Shown here piece after piece: positions 44,629 through 54,192 of a stretch of 64,000 nucleotides of DNA. Origin of the DNA: Pseudonocardia humida (GTDB taxonomy: Bacteria; Actinomycetota; Actinomycetes; Mycobacteriales; Pseudonocardiaceae); assembly GCF_023898865.1 (NCBI RefSeq), contig NZ_JAGSOV010000060.1:1-64000 (forward strand). Direction: 5' to 3'. Under the pieces are notes generated by a model. That model was not told the origin of the DNA. It ran no database searches and saw only the letters and a list, made by a program, of their open reading frames with translations. Every line of letters starts with the position of its first letter. Position 1 is the first letter of the stretch. The position numbers and the translations under genes are program-made.

Positions 44629-47600
44629 ATGGTGCTGAGGATCTCCAGCGGCTACAGCCCGGACTACCTCCTGCGTGAGGTCGCCACCGGGCGCGAGAAC
44701 TACTACACGAAGGCCGTCGCCGAGGGTGAGCCGCCGGGCCGGTGGTGGGGCGCCGGCGCCGAGAGCCTCGGCCTCACGGGTTTGGTCGACGCGCAGGACA
44801 TGCGCGCGGTCTACGAACGCTTCCTCGACCCTCGCGACCCCAACTTCCGCACCCCGTCCAAGTGGGCCGAGGTGTCCACCCTCGGACACACCGGACGGCA
44901 ATACCTGTCCGAGGACGAGGTGTACGCCCAGTTGCTGTCCAAGGAACCGGACGCGCCTGCCGAACGTCGGACAGAGCTTCGGACGCAGGCTGGCCGGGAG
45001 GCCCGCCGCAACGTCGCGTTCTTCGACGTGACGTTCAACGTGCAGAAGTCGGTGACCCTCCTGCACACCGCCTTCGAAGCCCAGGAGGTCGCCGCCCGTC
45101 ACCACGGCCAGCACGAGACCGCTGCCGCGTGGGGTGAGTTCCGGCAGGCCGTCGAGGACTCGATCTGGGCCGGCAACAACGCCGCCCTGGCCTACCTTGC
45201 CGAGCGGGCCGGCTACTCGCGGATCGGACATCACGGCGGCGCCGCCGGGCGGTTCATCGACGCCCACGACTGGACCGTCGCGAGCTTCTTCCAGCACGAC
45301 TCCCGCGACCACGACCCGCACCTGCACATCCACAACGCCGTCCTCAACCGCGTCGAGGGCGCGGACGGGAAGTTCCGCACCCTCGACTCGCGTGCGCTCT
45401 ACAAGTGGCGTTCCGCCGCGGCGGCGGTTGCGGAGCGGGTGACCGCGGAGCGGCTCACCGACGCCCTCGGCGTGCAGCTGGCGATGCGGCCGGACGGTAA
45501 GGCCCGCGAGGTGGTCGGGATCGACCCCGCGGCGATGGCGCTGATCTCCAATCGGCGTCGCACGCTCACGGCGAAGGCCGCCGAGTTGGTCGCCGCGTTC
45601 GAGACCCGCTACGGCCGCGCGCCGACGAGCCTGGAGCGCGAGCGCCTCACCCAGCAGGCGACCTTGCTGACCCGCGCCCGGAAGTCCTCCACCGGGAAGT
45701 CCCGCGACGAGGTCCTCGACCGCGTCGACGCCACAGTGCGACGCGAGGTCGACGGCGGCCTCGCCGGGGTCGCGCACACCGTGCTCGCCGGACGGGGCGC
45801 GGCCGCACGCGCCGGACAGGCGTGGGAGCCGACCGCGGTTATCGAGACCGCGCTCGCCGACGTGCAGGCGAAGCGATCGGCCTGGACGCGCGCGGATCTG
45901 ACCGCCGCGCTCAACGACGCCTTGCCGGACCACCTCGGACTCACCGCCGGCGCGCAGGTCGCCGAGTTCCTGGAGCGGCTCACCGACGAGGCCCTGCGCC
46001 TGGCCGTCCCGGTCGACGCGGCCCGACCGGGCGACGACCAGCTGCCCGGCGAGCTGCGTCTGGCAAACGGCGAGTCCGCGTACCGGGCCCCCGGGGCGCA
46101 GCTCTACGTCACCCCGGACCAGCTGCGCACCGAACGCGCCCTGGTCGCGGCGACCGCGCACGGGGACGCCGCGGCGCTGCCCCGCCATGTCGCGGACCGG
46201 TTCGTGGAGGAGCTGGCCGAGTCCGGGATCGAACTCGGCGTGGACCAGGCCGCCGCGGTGCGCGGCGTGCTCACCTCCGGTGCCCAGATCGAGTCGCTGG
46301 TCGGTCCGGCCGGGACCGGGAAGTCGTTCGTGGTCGGCGCGCTCGCCCGCGCCTGGAGTAGCCCTGAGCTGACCGGCGGCACCCCGCGACGGGTCTTCGG
46401 GCTGGCCACCAGCCAGATCGCCACCGACGTGCTCACCGGCGAAGGGCTGACCGCCCGGAATGTCGCCCGCTGGCTGGCCACCCAGGACCGTCTCAGCGCC
46501 GGCGCTGGCTCTGGCGGACCGCAGCCGGTCGACACCGACGCGGCCTGGCGGCTGCGTGCCGGCGATCTCGTGGTGGTCGACGAGTCGGCGATGACCGAGA
46601 CCGCCGCCCTGGCCGCCATCCACCGGCACGTCGAGGCCGCCGACGCCAAGTTGCTGCTGGTCGGCGACCACCGCCAACTCGCCGCCGTCGGGGCCGGCGG
46701 CGCGATGGACCTCGCGGCAGCCGAAGGCACCCGCTACGAGCTGGCCGAGGCCCGCCGGTTCACCGCGCCGTGGGAGCGCGACGCCTCCCTGCGCCTGCGT
46801 TCCGGGGACGCGTCGGTGCTCGGCGTCTACCACCAGCAGGGCCGGCTCGTCGATGCCAGCACGCGGGAGCAGGCCGAGCAATCCGCCGCCCAAGCATGGC
46901 TCGGCGACACCCTCGCCGGCCGCCGCTCGATCCTGCTGGTGGACACCAACGAGCAGGCCGCACACCTGTCCGCCCAGCTACGCGCCGAACTCGTCCGGCT
47001 GGGCCGGGTCGAAGAGCACGGCGTGCCGCTAGGGCTGCAGGGCACCTACGCCGGCGTCGGCGACCTGGTCCAAGCTCGCCTCAACGGCTGGGACCTGGCC
47101 GGCTACGAGGGCAACCGCCGCGGCCCGGTCAACCGGGAGACCTACCGGGTCGTGGCCGTCCGCGACGACGGCGGCCTCCAGGTCGCGCCCGTCCGAGGAC
47201 TGGCCGATGCCTCCGACGAGGAGCTCATGGCGTTGCCCGGTCACTACGTCGTCGAGCACCTGGCGCTGGGCTACGCGTCGACGGTGCACGCCGCGCAGGG
47301 GCTGACGGTCGACACCAGCCACAGCGTGGTCACCGCGGGCACGAGCCCCGCGGCGTTGTACGTCGGGATGAGCCGCGGGCGGGCGGCCAACGTCGCGCAC
47401 GTCGCCACCACGGCCGAGGTCGACGACGCCGCGCAAGGCGGGCATCAGCACAGCCAGCACCGCAACCCACGCGCGGTCTGCGAGGCCGTCCTTGACACCG
47501 CCGACCTCGCTGAGAACCGGTCCGCGCTGGCGACCGCCGCGGAGTCGGCCACTGAAGCCGGGTCCGTGCGCACCGCTGCCGAGCTGCTCGCCGACGCCTC

Positions 47601-49041
47601 CCAGCTCGCCGCCACCGCCCGCACCGTCGGCTGGCTCGACCGCCTGACCGCCGAGGGCGCTCTGACGCTGCGGGAGCGGTCGAAGCTGGCCGCCGAGGAC
47701 GGTGCCGCGACCCTGACTCGAGTTCTGCGTCGTGTCGAGCTGGCCGGCCGCGACGCCTACGCGGTGTTGGCGTCGGCGGTCGGTCAGCGTCCGCTGGACG
47801 ACGCGCACTCGCCGACGAACGTGCTCTACACCCGGATCAAGGACCAAGGCCGGTTCGACCCGGTCGGCGAGTCCTGGGCGGACTGGACCCCGCGCGTCGA
47901 CGACCCGGAGTGGCAGAACTACCTCGACGCCCTCGCGCGGGCCGCGGACGAGCGCGCGGCCCAGCTCGGCGAGGAGATTGCCGCGGAAGCGCCGGAGTGG
48001 GCGGTCGAAGCGTTCGGTCCGCCGCCCACAGACGCCGACGCCCGCGAGGAGTGGGAGGCCGACGCCGGGCGAGTGGCGGCCTACCGCGAGCTGCGCGGCG
48101 TGGAGGACCCGACCGAGGCCCTCGGCCGGGCGCCGGCGGCCGGGCAGATCGAGGCATACGCGGCGTTCCGCGCTGCGTGGCGCGCGGTCGGCCGGCCGGA
48201 GGCCGACCGCGACGAGTTGGAGCTGACCGATGGCCAGCTGCGGGTGCGGATGCGCGCCGCGGCGCGGGAGGCGGCGTGCGCGCCGAGGTACGTGGCCAAC
48301 GAGCTGGCCGGCACCCGGCAGGCCGCCGACACCCACCGTCAGCGCGCCGCGCTCCGAACCGCCGAGGCCGCCGCCACGGCCGATGCCGCCGAGCAGACCC
48401 GCCTGCACCAGGAGGCCGCCGACGCCGTCGCTGTGGCAGCGATGCTCGACGCGCAGGCCGAGCAGCTGCAGCAGGTCGACGACGCCCGTGGCGAATGGCT
48501 CGCAACCACCGCCACCACGCGCGTCAACGGCGAGCGAGCCGCCGCAGAGCTTGCCGCCCGCCACGTCGACGAGGACCCCGAGCCGGCCGTCACCGCACAG
48601 GAATGGCTCGACGCTCACCGCGCCGACCAGACCGTCGAGGATCGGCACCGGCCGATCGTCGACGAGGTCGAGTTCACCGACCACGACACCCACACCCGAA
48701 CCGAGCCGACGACCATCGAGCAGATGGACGCCGACGCGGTCGGCTACGTCGACGCTGCCCGCCCGGACCTCCGAGACGTCGCCGCCAGCAGGCCGGCCCC
48801 GGTCAACGAAGACGCGGTCCGGGTGCCCTCCTCCGACGAGACCGACGCGAACGTGGCCTGGGCCAAGCGCGTGCTCGACGAGGTCAACTCCCGCGCTGCC
48901 GAGGACGCCCGCATGGAGGAGGCCGAGCGCAACGCCCAGCTGGCGCGCTGGCATGCCGCCGACGACGTGGACGGCCAGGAGCGCGACGCCGCCGACGGCG
49001 CAGGCGACGCGGCCGTCCTGGATCGCGCCGATGCTGGCTAA
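44629..49041 (+). CDS. MobF-type relaxase-helicase (TrwC/TraA-like)
   Basis: The 1,470-residue protein starts at ATG 44,629, nine bases after GGAGG. The N-terminal relaxase domain has tyrosines GRENYYTKA near residue 24, FFDVTFNVQKSVTLLHTAFE, and the HUH-type metal site HDPHLHIHNAVLNRV near residue 230. The helicase part has Walker A VGPAGTGKSFVVGAL near 562, Walker B LVVVDESAM, LLVGDHRQLAAVGAGGAMDL, and YASTVHAAQGLTVD. The remaining 500 residues are helical and acidic. It nicks oriT, stays bound to the 5' end and unwinds DNA for the coupling ATPase. Confidence 0.93.
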   Translation: MVLRISSGYSPDYLLREVATGRENYYTKAVAEGEPPGRWWGAGAESLGLTGLVDAQDMRAVYERFLDPRDPNFRTPSKWAEVSTLGHTGRQYLSEDEVYAQLLSKEPDAPAERRTELRTQAGREARRNVAFFDVTFNVQKSVTLLHTAFEAQEVAARHHGQHETAAAWGEFRQAVEDSIWAGNNAALAYLAERAGYSRIGHHGGAAGRFIDAHDWTVASFFQHDSRDHDPHLHIHNAVLNRVEGADGKFRTLDSRALYKWRSAAAAVAERVTAERLTDALGVQLAMRPDGKAREVVGIDPAAMALISNRRRTLTAKAAELVAAFETRYGRAPTSLERERLTQQATLLTRARKSSTGKSRDEVLDRVDATVRREVDGGLAGVAHTVLAGRGAAARAGQAWEPTAVIETALADVQAKRSAWTRADLTAALNDALPDHLGLTAGAQVAEFLERLTDEALRLAVPVDAARPGDDQLPGELRLANGESAYRAPGAQLYVTPDQLRTERALVAATAHGDAAALPRHVADRFVEELAESGIELGVDQAAAVRGVLTSGAQIESLVGPAGTGKSFVVGALARAWSSPELTGGTPRRVFGLATSQIATDVLTGEGLTARNVARWLATQDRLSAGAGSGGPQPVDTDAAWRLRAGDLVVVDESAMTETAALAAIHRHVEAADAKLLLVGDHRQLAAVGAGGAMDLAAAEGTRYELAEARRFTAPWERDASLRLRSGDASVLGVYHQQGRLVDASTREQAEQSAAQAWLGDTLAGRRSILLVDTNEQAAHLSAQLRAELVRLGRVEEHGVPLGLQGTYAGVGDLVQARLNGWDLAGYEGNRRGPVNRETYRVVAVRDDGGLQVAPVRGLADASDEELMALPGHYVVEHLALGYASTVHAAQGLTVDTSHSVVTAGTSPAALYVGMSRGRAANVAHVATTAEVDDAAQGGHQHSQHRNPRAVCEAVLDTADLAENRSALATAAESATEAGSVRTAAELLADASQLAATARTVGWLDRLTAEGALTLRERSKLAAEDGAATLTRVLRRVELAGRDAYAVLASAVGQRPLDDAHSPTNVLYTRIKDQGRFDPVGESWADWTPRVDDPEWQNYLDALARAADERAAQLGEEIAAEAPEWAVEAFGPPPTDADAREEWEADAGRVAAYRELRGVEDPTEALGRAPAAGQIEAYAAFRAAWRAVGRPEADRDELELTDGQLRVRMRAAAREAACAPRYVANELAGTRQAADTHRQRAALRTAEAAATADAAEQTRLHQEAADAVAVAAMLDAQAEQLQQVDDARGEWLATTATTRVNGERAAAELAARHVDEDPEPAVTAQEWLDAHRADQTVEDRHRPIVDEVEFTDHDTHTRTEPTTIEQMDADAVGYVDAARPDLRDVAASRPAPVNEDAVRVPSSDETDANVAWAKRVLDEVNSRAAEDARMEEAERNAQLARWHAADDVDGQERDAADGAGDAAVLDRADAG

Positions 49042-49527
49042 TCAGGTCGGGGAGGAGTGCGCCGACGTGACCGTCACCGGCAGGGGAGGCGGTCCCTCGT
49101 GCCGCCAGGCCCAGGCCAGGGTGGCGCGGATTCCTTCGCACCAGCCCGGGCGAGAGGTCAGCAGGCGCGGCGTGCGCAACGCGAGGTTGTCCGCCGCCAG
49201 TGCCTCGGCCTCGATCAGCTCCTCGTAGGCGCGCACCTCGCGGCGCGTCACTGGCGCTGCGGCAATGTGAATCCGCCCGTTGTAGCGGCGTACCGTCGTC
49301 GCGGCCAACCACCGGCAGGTCACCGCGACGGCGCCGGCGTACCAGTCCGGCTCGCCGCGCGCGCCGCTCTCCTGGTTGAGCTGCTCGGCGGCTCGCCACA
49401 CCGCGACGAACTCCGCGCGAGGCACGCGCAGGTTGCCCGGCGGGATGCGGGCGACGTGCCGGTCGGTCACCTCCACGCAGGCCAGGGTGACAGCACCAGG
49501 CGACGGAAACGACGTCCATCCAGGCAA
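49042..49527 (-). CDS. Hypothetical protein convergent with the relaxase gene
   Basis: The protein of up to 161 residues contains FVAVWRAAEQLNQESGARGE and PDWYAGAVAVTCRWLAATTV. It is conserved-looking but unrecognised. The start is uncertain: TTG 49,527, GTG 49,476 and GTG 49,470 are all possible. Its stop codon directly abuts that of the relaxase gene (TAA at 49,039-49,041 and TCA at 49,042-49,044). Confidence 0.6.
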   Translation of the reverse strand: MPGWTSFPSPGAVTLACVEVTDRHVARIPPGNLRVPRAEFVAVWRAAEQLNQESGARGEPDWYAGAVAVTCRWLAATTVRRYNGRIHIAAAPVTRREVRAYEELIEAEALAADNLALRTPRLLTSRPGWCEGIRATLAWAWRHEGPPPLPVTVTSAHSSPT

Positions 49528-50164
49528 AGCCGCTTGATCCAGCGGCGAGAGCGCTCCAGGTTCTTGCCGTTTGTCACGAGCCTCGCCCGCCGGCCGGGAA
49601 GCCGCATGGGTGCCCCGGCCGGGCCGCCGGCCAGTGTGGTGGTCACGTTCGCGCTCAAGGCCGCGCGCGGCCTAGCGAACTGCCCTGATCGACCGCCTGC
49701 GGCGGGGGCCTGTCGGCCCTCGGCTTACCACGGCCTCCCTCCCGGTAAAGGGCGCTCCGCTGCGCTGCGCGTCGCTGCGCGACAGCCCTTCGGGCTGCCC
49801 TTGACCGCGAGCCTCCGAGGCCGTGAGGGCGCTGAGAAGCGCGGCGGGACAAGCACCCGCCGCCCGAGGGACGGGCCGACAGACCCTCTCGTGGTCCCCG
49901 CGATCAAGCAGGTGATAGCGATGACGAACGCGCAGACCACGACGCTGGACCTCCCCGAGCTGGCTGACTGCGTCCGCGAACAGGCGCCCCGGCTGGAGAG
50001 CTAGCCCTCAGCACGGCAAGTGATCACGCAGTTCCATAAACAGGCGCCCGAAGGCCAACACCGGACCTAGACCGATTACTCGTCAAGCCTGCGTGACGAG
50101 CCACTAGCTGCCTGTGGGCGCGATAGTAAAGAGGTGAGCAGGACGGGCGAAAATGGCTGGTGGC
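49528..50164. other. Non-coding region with hairpins between transfer and defence genes
   Basis: No convincing gene is present. Perfect small repeats such as AGCCC-TTC-GGGCT (49,784-49,796) and a repeated GCTGCGC run near 49,759-49,780 suggest a structured site. A 27-codon frame at 49,921-50,004 (MTNAQTTTLDLPELADCVRE) looks like the start of a protein cut short by a stop. This could be a remnant or a short leader. Confidence 0.4.
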
Positions 50165-51373
50165 TCAGTGACTTGAGCTGGTTTCGGCAAGGGCGACGTG
50201 CCATTCAGCGCGAGCAAGCAGTTCGTCGAATGTAATGATTTCGGGCTCGTAAAGGTTTCGTCGGAAGAGCTCGAACGAACGTAGCTGCGGTCGATGAACG
50301 CCACGATCGCCACGTAACTGATCGAGATGTCCCAGAATCAGAAACGACCGTGGCCGTATGAGGAAGGTGGTCTCGCCGGTGTCCGCGCCTTCTGTATCGA
50401 TGTCGGGAAGTGCGTCCTTCATATCGCGCGATGCAGCTGCAACGGTCTGCTGCACCTGAGCGATTGCTCCCGCTAGATGCGACGAGGGTGCCCAGCAGCC
50501 AGGACGGTAGGGGGTTCCACTGAGCAAGGGGGTCTTGTGATGCTTGATCTCCGCGAAAACCAAGGAGCGTATGCTCCCGCTCGTGCGCAGAAGTGCGTCC
50601 GTACGCTTTCCGCTGCCGGCGATCGAGAAGCCGGCCACGACCTGTTCGAGTCGTGTCGCGTCCCATGACGTCAGGAGTTGGCCAGTGAGGCTAACGCCCA
50701 AAACCCAGGGACTTGCCTCCAGGAACTGCTGCCAAACAGCCTCAGGGCCACCCGCTGCATGCGCAGCCGCCTCGAATTCGGCGTCGTCCTCCAAGAGGAG
50801 GCGAAACCGCTCGACCACCTTGTTTCGATGAGCGATAGCGACAACGTCGTTGGCCGCTGGATCGCCTTCGATCAATTGGCGGAAGCGTTCTGGGTCCGAC
50901 TCGTATGCTCGCCTGAGATCAACGATGTGAGGAGTATCCGGCGTTACCTCGTCGATACTGATCGGTACGAGCTTCGAGAGGATTCGCAGGGGTGTCGAGG
51001 CAGACGGGCTGCCTTCCGCTCCCCATTCCGGTCGCCAGTAGCCCTTGTCGCGAACGATGAGGAGAACGGCAGTGGTGCGGCCGTTCTTGACGAATCCAAA
51101 CGCGGAGCGCTGAGTTGCGCCCAGATGACGGCGCTCGGGCACAATGCCGACGAACAAGACGGCCTCTTGGGCACGTTTCGACTGTACCGCTCGAACGGTG
51201 AAGTTTCCGGCCTTGCTGATAGTGGACGCGTATATTTGGCGGGGGTCGAAGCCGGTGAGCTCGGCTATGACACGCTCGAACTCGCGGTGATGAGCTGGAT
51301 TGGGCGCCGCAAGATCGACACTGGCGAGCGCTGTGTTGATCTTCGCAAGTGCTGTATCGCTGCCTGCGTCCAC
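50165..51373 (-). CDS. Shedu-like anti-phage nuclease (DUF4263, SduA)
   Basis: The 402-residue protein has an N-terminal region and a C-terminal DUF4263 domain. The domain starts with the typical WQQFLEASPWVLG near residue 214. It has a PD-(D/E)XK nuclease core: Asp259 in KRTDALL and Glu275-x-Lys277 in VFAEIKHHK. It continues through HLAGAIAQVQQTVAAA and SFLILGHLDQL to RRNLYEPEIITFDELLARA. Single-gene Shedu systems protect against phage, with SduA as a nuclease whose N-terminal part senses infection. It lies downstream of the Vsr and methyltransferase genes on the same strand and could be in one transcript. The GTG start is the only good one. Confidence 0.82.
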   Translation of the reverse strand: MDAGSDTALAKINTALASVDLAAPNPAHHREFERVIAELTGFDPRQIYASTISKAGNFTVRAVQSKRAQEAVLFVGIVPERRHLGATQRSAFGFVKNGRTTAVLLIVRDKGYWRPEWGAEGSPSASTPLRILSKLVPISIDEVTPDTPHIVDLRRAYESDPERFRQLIEGDPAANDVVAIAHRNKVVERFRLLLEDDAEFEAAAHAAGGPEAVWQQFLEASPWVLGVSLTGQLLTSWDATRLEQVVAGFSIAGSGKRTDALLRTSGSIRSLVFAEIKHHKTPLLSGTPYRPGCWAPSSHLAGAIAQVQQTVAAASRDMKDALPDIDTEGADTGETTFLIRPRSFLILGHLDQLRGDRGVHRPQLRSFELFRRNLYEPEIITFDELLARAEWHVALAETSSSH

Positions 51374-51410
51374 GATCGTGGAGGTTACAGCGGTGCAGCC
51401 GGCGTGAGAA

Positions 51411-51839
51411 TCAGGGTCGGCGCTCCCGTACCTTGGCTGCGATTACCGTCGCGGCACAGCCCATGTCCTCGTGCTCCCAGACGCGAACCGACACCCATCC
51501 TGCCTCTCGCAGTAGTCGATCAGTATCTCGATCGCGCTGCACGTTGCGGTCGAGCTTGTCCGTCCACCACTCTGCGTTCGACTTCGGTCGCGTTCCGTGT
51601 TGAGGGCAAGCGTGCCAGAAGCATCCGTCGACGAAGACCGCTATGCGGGCGCCGAGAAATAGCACGTCCGCGCGGCGGCGAACCTTGGGTAGGGCGAGCG
51701 GGGCGTCGACCCGATAGCGGAGGCCGAGCTTCCACAGCGCTTGTCTCAGTTCGAGTTCCGGCCGTGTTCCGCTGCGCCGTTGCTGTCCAAGTCGCCGTGA
51801 CGTGGCCCGATCGCGCGGTGGTACCCGCGCCCCGGTCAT
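51411..51839 (-). CDS. vsr: Very-short-patch mismatch endonuclease
   Basis: The 142-residue protein has the full Vsr pattern: RSGTRPELELRQALWKLGLR, catalytic Asp58 in RRADVLFLGARIAVF, zinc ligands in VDGCFWHACPQHG, and LREAGWVSVRVWEHED. Vsr nicks next to T:G mismatches that arise when 5-methylcytosine deaminates, and so limits the mutation cost of the methyltransferase next door. It starts six bases after the methyltransferase stop, so the two are co-expressed. Confidence 0.93.
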   Translation of the reverse strand: MTGARVPPRDRATSRRLGQQRRSGTRPELELRQALWKLGLRYRVDAPLALPKVRRRADVLFLGARIAVFVDGCFWHACPQHGTRPKSNAEWWTDKLDRNVQRDRDTDRLLREAGWVSVRVWEHEDMGCAATVIAAKVRERRP

Positions 51840-51845
51840 GCGAGG

Positions 51846-53054
51846 TCAGGCCGCACCGAGCTCGGCCGCTTTAATCCGCAGGTGGTCCTTGAGCGCCACC
51901 AGAAAGTCTGCGTCGAAGCGAAGCGTGCTGCGCTCCGCCCGGGACACAAACCCCGCTGTGGCGCGGTGACTCAGCGGCACTGCCTGCTCAAGATCGAGGA
52001 CGTCGACGAGATGCGAGTAGGGCTCCTGGACCGGCCACATGGACAACGGTGATGCCCAGGCTCTACCGGCTCCTCCCCACGCCGCGGTGGGCCAACGGCT
52101 CTTGTCGAATGGTGTCCCTGTGGTGATCGGCTCACCCGGCTCGCTGAGTCGACGACCCAGCCACGCTGAGACGCCCACCGTCACCGCGTTACCGACCAGC
52201 TTCCAGCGCGGGCCGTTCCGCTTGCCGTCGACCTGCGCGGGGGCTGTCCAACCACGAGGGAAACCCTGCAGCGCCTCGGCGTCCTCGATGATGGGGGTGA
52301 TGATCTGGCGGCCCACCGGGAGGGAGGGGACCCAGGCCGCTGGAGGGCTGGGGATGCCGACCGAGCTGCCACCCTTCAGGGTCGGCAGCGCGTCTTTTGC
52401 CCACCCAACGCCGGTTAGGCCTTCGGTCCAGTAGAAGCCATGGGCTGTGTCGGCGAAAGTGGCAGGGTTGAGCTCACCGGCCTCGTCGGCCATGAGGACC
52501 GAGCGAGGGTCTTCGGTGCGGGATGCGACCAGCAGCACGCGCTGTCGACGCTGGGGGACGCCGCTGCTGCGCGAGTCGACGAGCCGGTAGGCCCAGCGAT
52601 ACCCCAGGCCTTCCAGCTCATCGATCAGGTAGCGCATGGCGCGGCCCTTGTCGAGGACCAGCATGTTGCGCACGTTCTCGAGCACGAGCCAGCGCGGTTG
52701 AGCCTGCTTGAGAAGCCGGAACACGTGGCTCACCAGGCTGGAGTTCGCTCCTGTGATGCCGGCCGTTCGGCCGGCCTGGGACAGGTCCTGGCATGGGAAA
52801 CCGGCGGTGACGACGTCCACCGAGGGCAGAGCGGCGAGGGTCCGCACATCGGAGTGGAGCTCGGTCTCTGGCCACTGCTCGGCAAGTACGAGCTGGGCCG
52901 GAGCCCAGCACTCGCAGAGGAGCTCGGTATGTCCGCCGGCTCGTTGGAGGCCGAGCTCCAGGCCGCCGATCCCCGCGAACAGACCAGCGACTGTGAAGGT
53001 GGCGTCCACGATCCCCACGGTAGCGGGCAGGTACGACGCATCAGCCGCAGACAC
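51846..53054 (-). CDS. DNA (cytosine-5) methyltransferase
   Basis: The 402-residue enzyme shows motif I LFAGIGGLELGLQRAGG, motif IV with catalytic Cys88 in TAGFPCQDLSQAGRTAG, motif VI LVLENVRNML, motif VIII SGVPQRRQRVLLVA, and motif X KLVGNAVTVGVSAWLGRRL. The segment between motifs VIII and IX, which chooses the target, is about 90 residues, followed by an extra C-terminal tail of about 100. The recognition sequence cannot be read. The GTG at 53,054 may not be the true start, because the family core begins near residue 20. It is divergent from the candidate restriction gene at 53,216. Confidence 0.92.
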   Translation of the reverse strand: MSAADASYLPATVGIVDATFTVAGLFAGIGGLELGLQRAGGHTELLCECWAPAQLVLAEQWPETELHSDVRTLAALPSVDVVTAGFPCQDLSQAGRTAGITGANSSLVSHVFRLLKQAQPRWLVLENVRNMLVLDKGRAMRYLIDELEGLGYRWAYRLVDSRSSGVPQRRQRVLLVASRTEDPRSVLMADEAGELNPATFADTAHGFYWTEGLTGVGWAKDALPTLKGGSSVGIPSPPAAWVPSLPVGRQIITPIIEDAEALQGFPRGWTAPAQVDGKRNGPRWKLVGNAVTVGVSAWLGRRLSEPGEPITTGTPFDKSRWPTAAWGGAGRAWASPLSMWPVQEPYSHLVDVLDLEQAVPLSHRATAGFVSRAERSTLRFDADFLVALKDHLRIKAAELGAA

Positions 53055-53215
53055 GGCGCCGCGACTCAGTCGCGAGGTCAGCGCGAGACTTCGCTGCCGG
53101 AGTTAGGAGCGTCGAGAGAGACGTCCGAGGAGGTAGATGGCCAGCGAGCTTCGCAGCGACGTGTAAGCAGTGACCCGCCCACGACCTGCAGCGGAGGGGC
53201 TGGCAACCTCAGGGG

Positions 53216-54118
53216 GTGCGCGGGCCCGAGATCATCACGCGAACCCTCTCGTTGACGACGAGGCCCGACCCTGCAGGCAACCGCTGGCAGTACCGGTCAC
53301 GATCTGATCACCACTCCAAGGTCGCCTGCTGGGCGATCGCCTTCGATCTCCTGGCCGAGAGCAAGCTCCTGCGTGATCACATCGCCGCAGGCGTCGTGAC
53401 CTTCGGCATCAATCGCCAGCTCAACGACTTCGAGACCGGCAAGAAGAAGGACCTCGATCTCGTCATCGCCCGAGCACCCGGCAAGGACCCAGCCGGGGCA
53501 GCGCCGACCATAGGCAAGTCGAAGCCCCTCGCTTTCGATCTAAACGATCTTGCCAAACGCTACGACATTCAACTTTCCATACAGGATCGTCAGGTCCTTG
53601 CCGATCTCAATCTGCCGCCAGCGCCAGTCGGCATCCCCGGAGCGACTGTCCTTGCCGCGCTGGAGGCGAAGGCGTGCATGACCGAGCACATCAAAGCGCT
53701 TCCACGACTGCACGACGAGCTTACATCGAGCCACGGGACCGTCCATGGGGACACGCCAAACGCGCTCTCTATCGGCTTCGTGATGGTCAATACCGCAGAT
53801 CAATTCTGGAGCCCAGGTAGAAATGCACAACTCATCACTGTAGATAATCCGCCGGTCGTGAATCGCCACGTGCAGCCACACGCAACCGAACGAACCGTCG
53901 CGATGCTCAAGGAAGTACGGCGCCGAGCCGGTCCGGGTAGTCCTCAGCAAGGTTTCGATGCACTCGGCATCATGCTGATCGATATGACAAATGACGGAAG
54001 AGAAGTCAAGCTCGTCACCTCTCCCCCCGCGCCACCCCCAGGCAGCAGCTTCAGCTACGAGGCGATGATTCGACGTGCCGCCCACCTCTACGACGTGACT
54101 TTCCCGGGCCTCGCTTAG
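53216..54118 (+). CDS. Candidate restriction endonuclease, PD-(D/E)XK type
   Basis: The 300-residue protein from GTG 53,216 is not a family I can name. It has features of a type II nuclease: Asp79 and Asp81 in FETGKKKDLDLVIARA, then Glu150-x-Lys152 in VLAALEAKACMTEH, so a D-ExK site is plausible. Further conserved-looking segments are ALSIGFVMVN and LGIMLIDM. Divergent orientation from the cytosine methyltransferase across 160 bases fits a restriction-modification pair, in which the methylase must be made first. Composition is slightly less GC-rich than neighbours. Confidence 0.6.
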   Translation: MRGPEIITRTLSLTTRPDPAGNRWQYRSRSDHHSKVACWAIAFDLLAESKLLRDHIAAGVVTFGINRQLNDFETGKKKDLDLVIARAPGKDPAGAAPTIGKSKPLAFDLNDLAKRYDIQLSIQDRQVLADLNLPPAPVGIPGATVLAALEAKACMTEHIKALPRLHDELTSSHGTVHGDTPNALSIGFVMVNTADQFWSPGRNAQLITVDNPPVVNRHVQPHATERTVAMLKEVRRRAGPGSPQQGFDALGIMLIDMTNDGREVKLVTSPPAPPPGSSFSYEAMIRRAAHLYDVTFPGLA

Positions 54119-54192
54119 CCTCAAGGATTGGGTGAGAGAACTGCCCGTTGTCGCATGCGGCTCTACGTTCGCTCGGGAACTAGTGTGGCGCT

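Noticed and set aside
44461-46965. 834-codon minus-strand open frame opposite the relaxase
   Set aside because: Codon-bias shadow of the relaxase gene; composition is Gly/Val/Arg-heavy and no motif is present.
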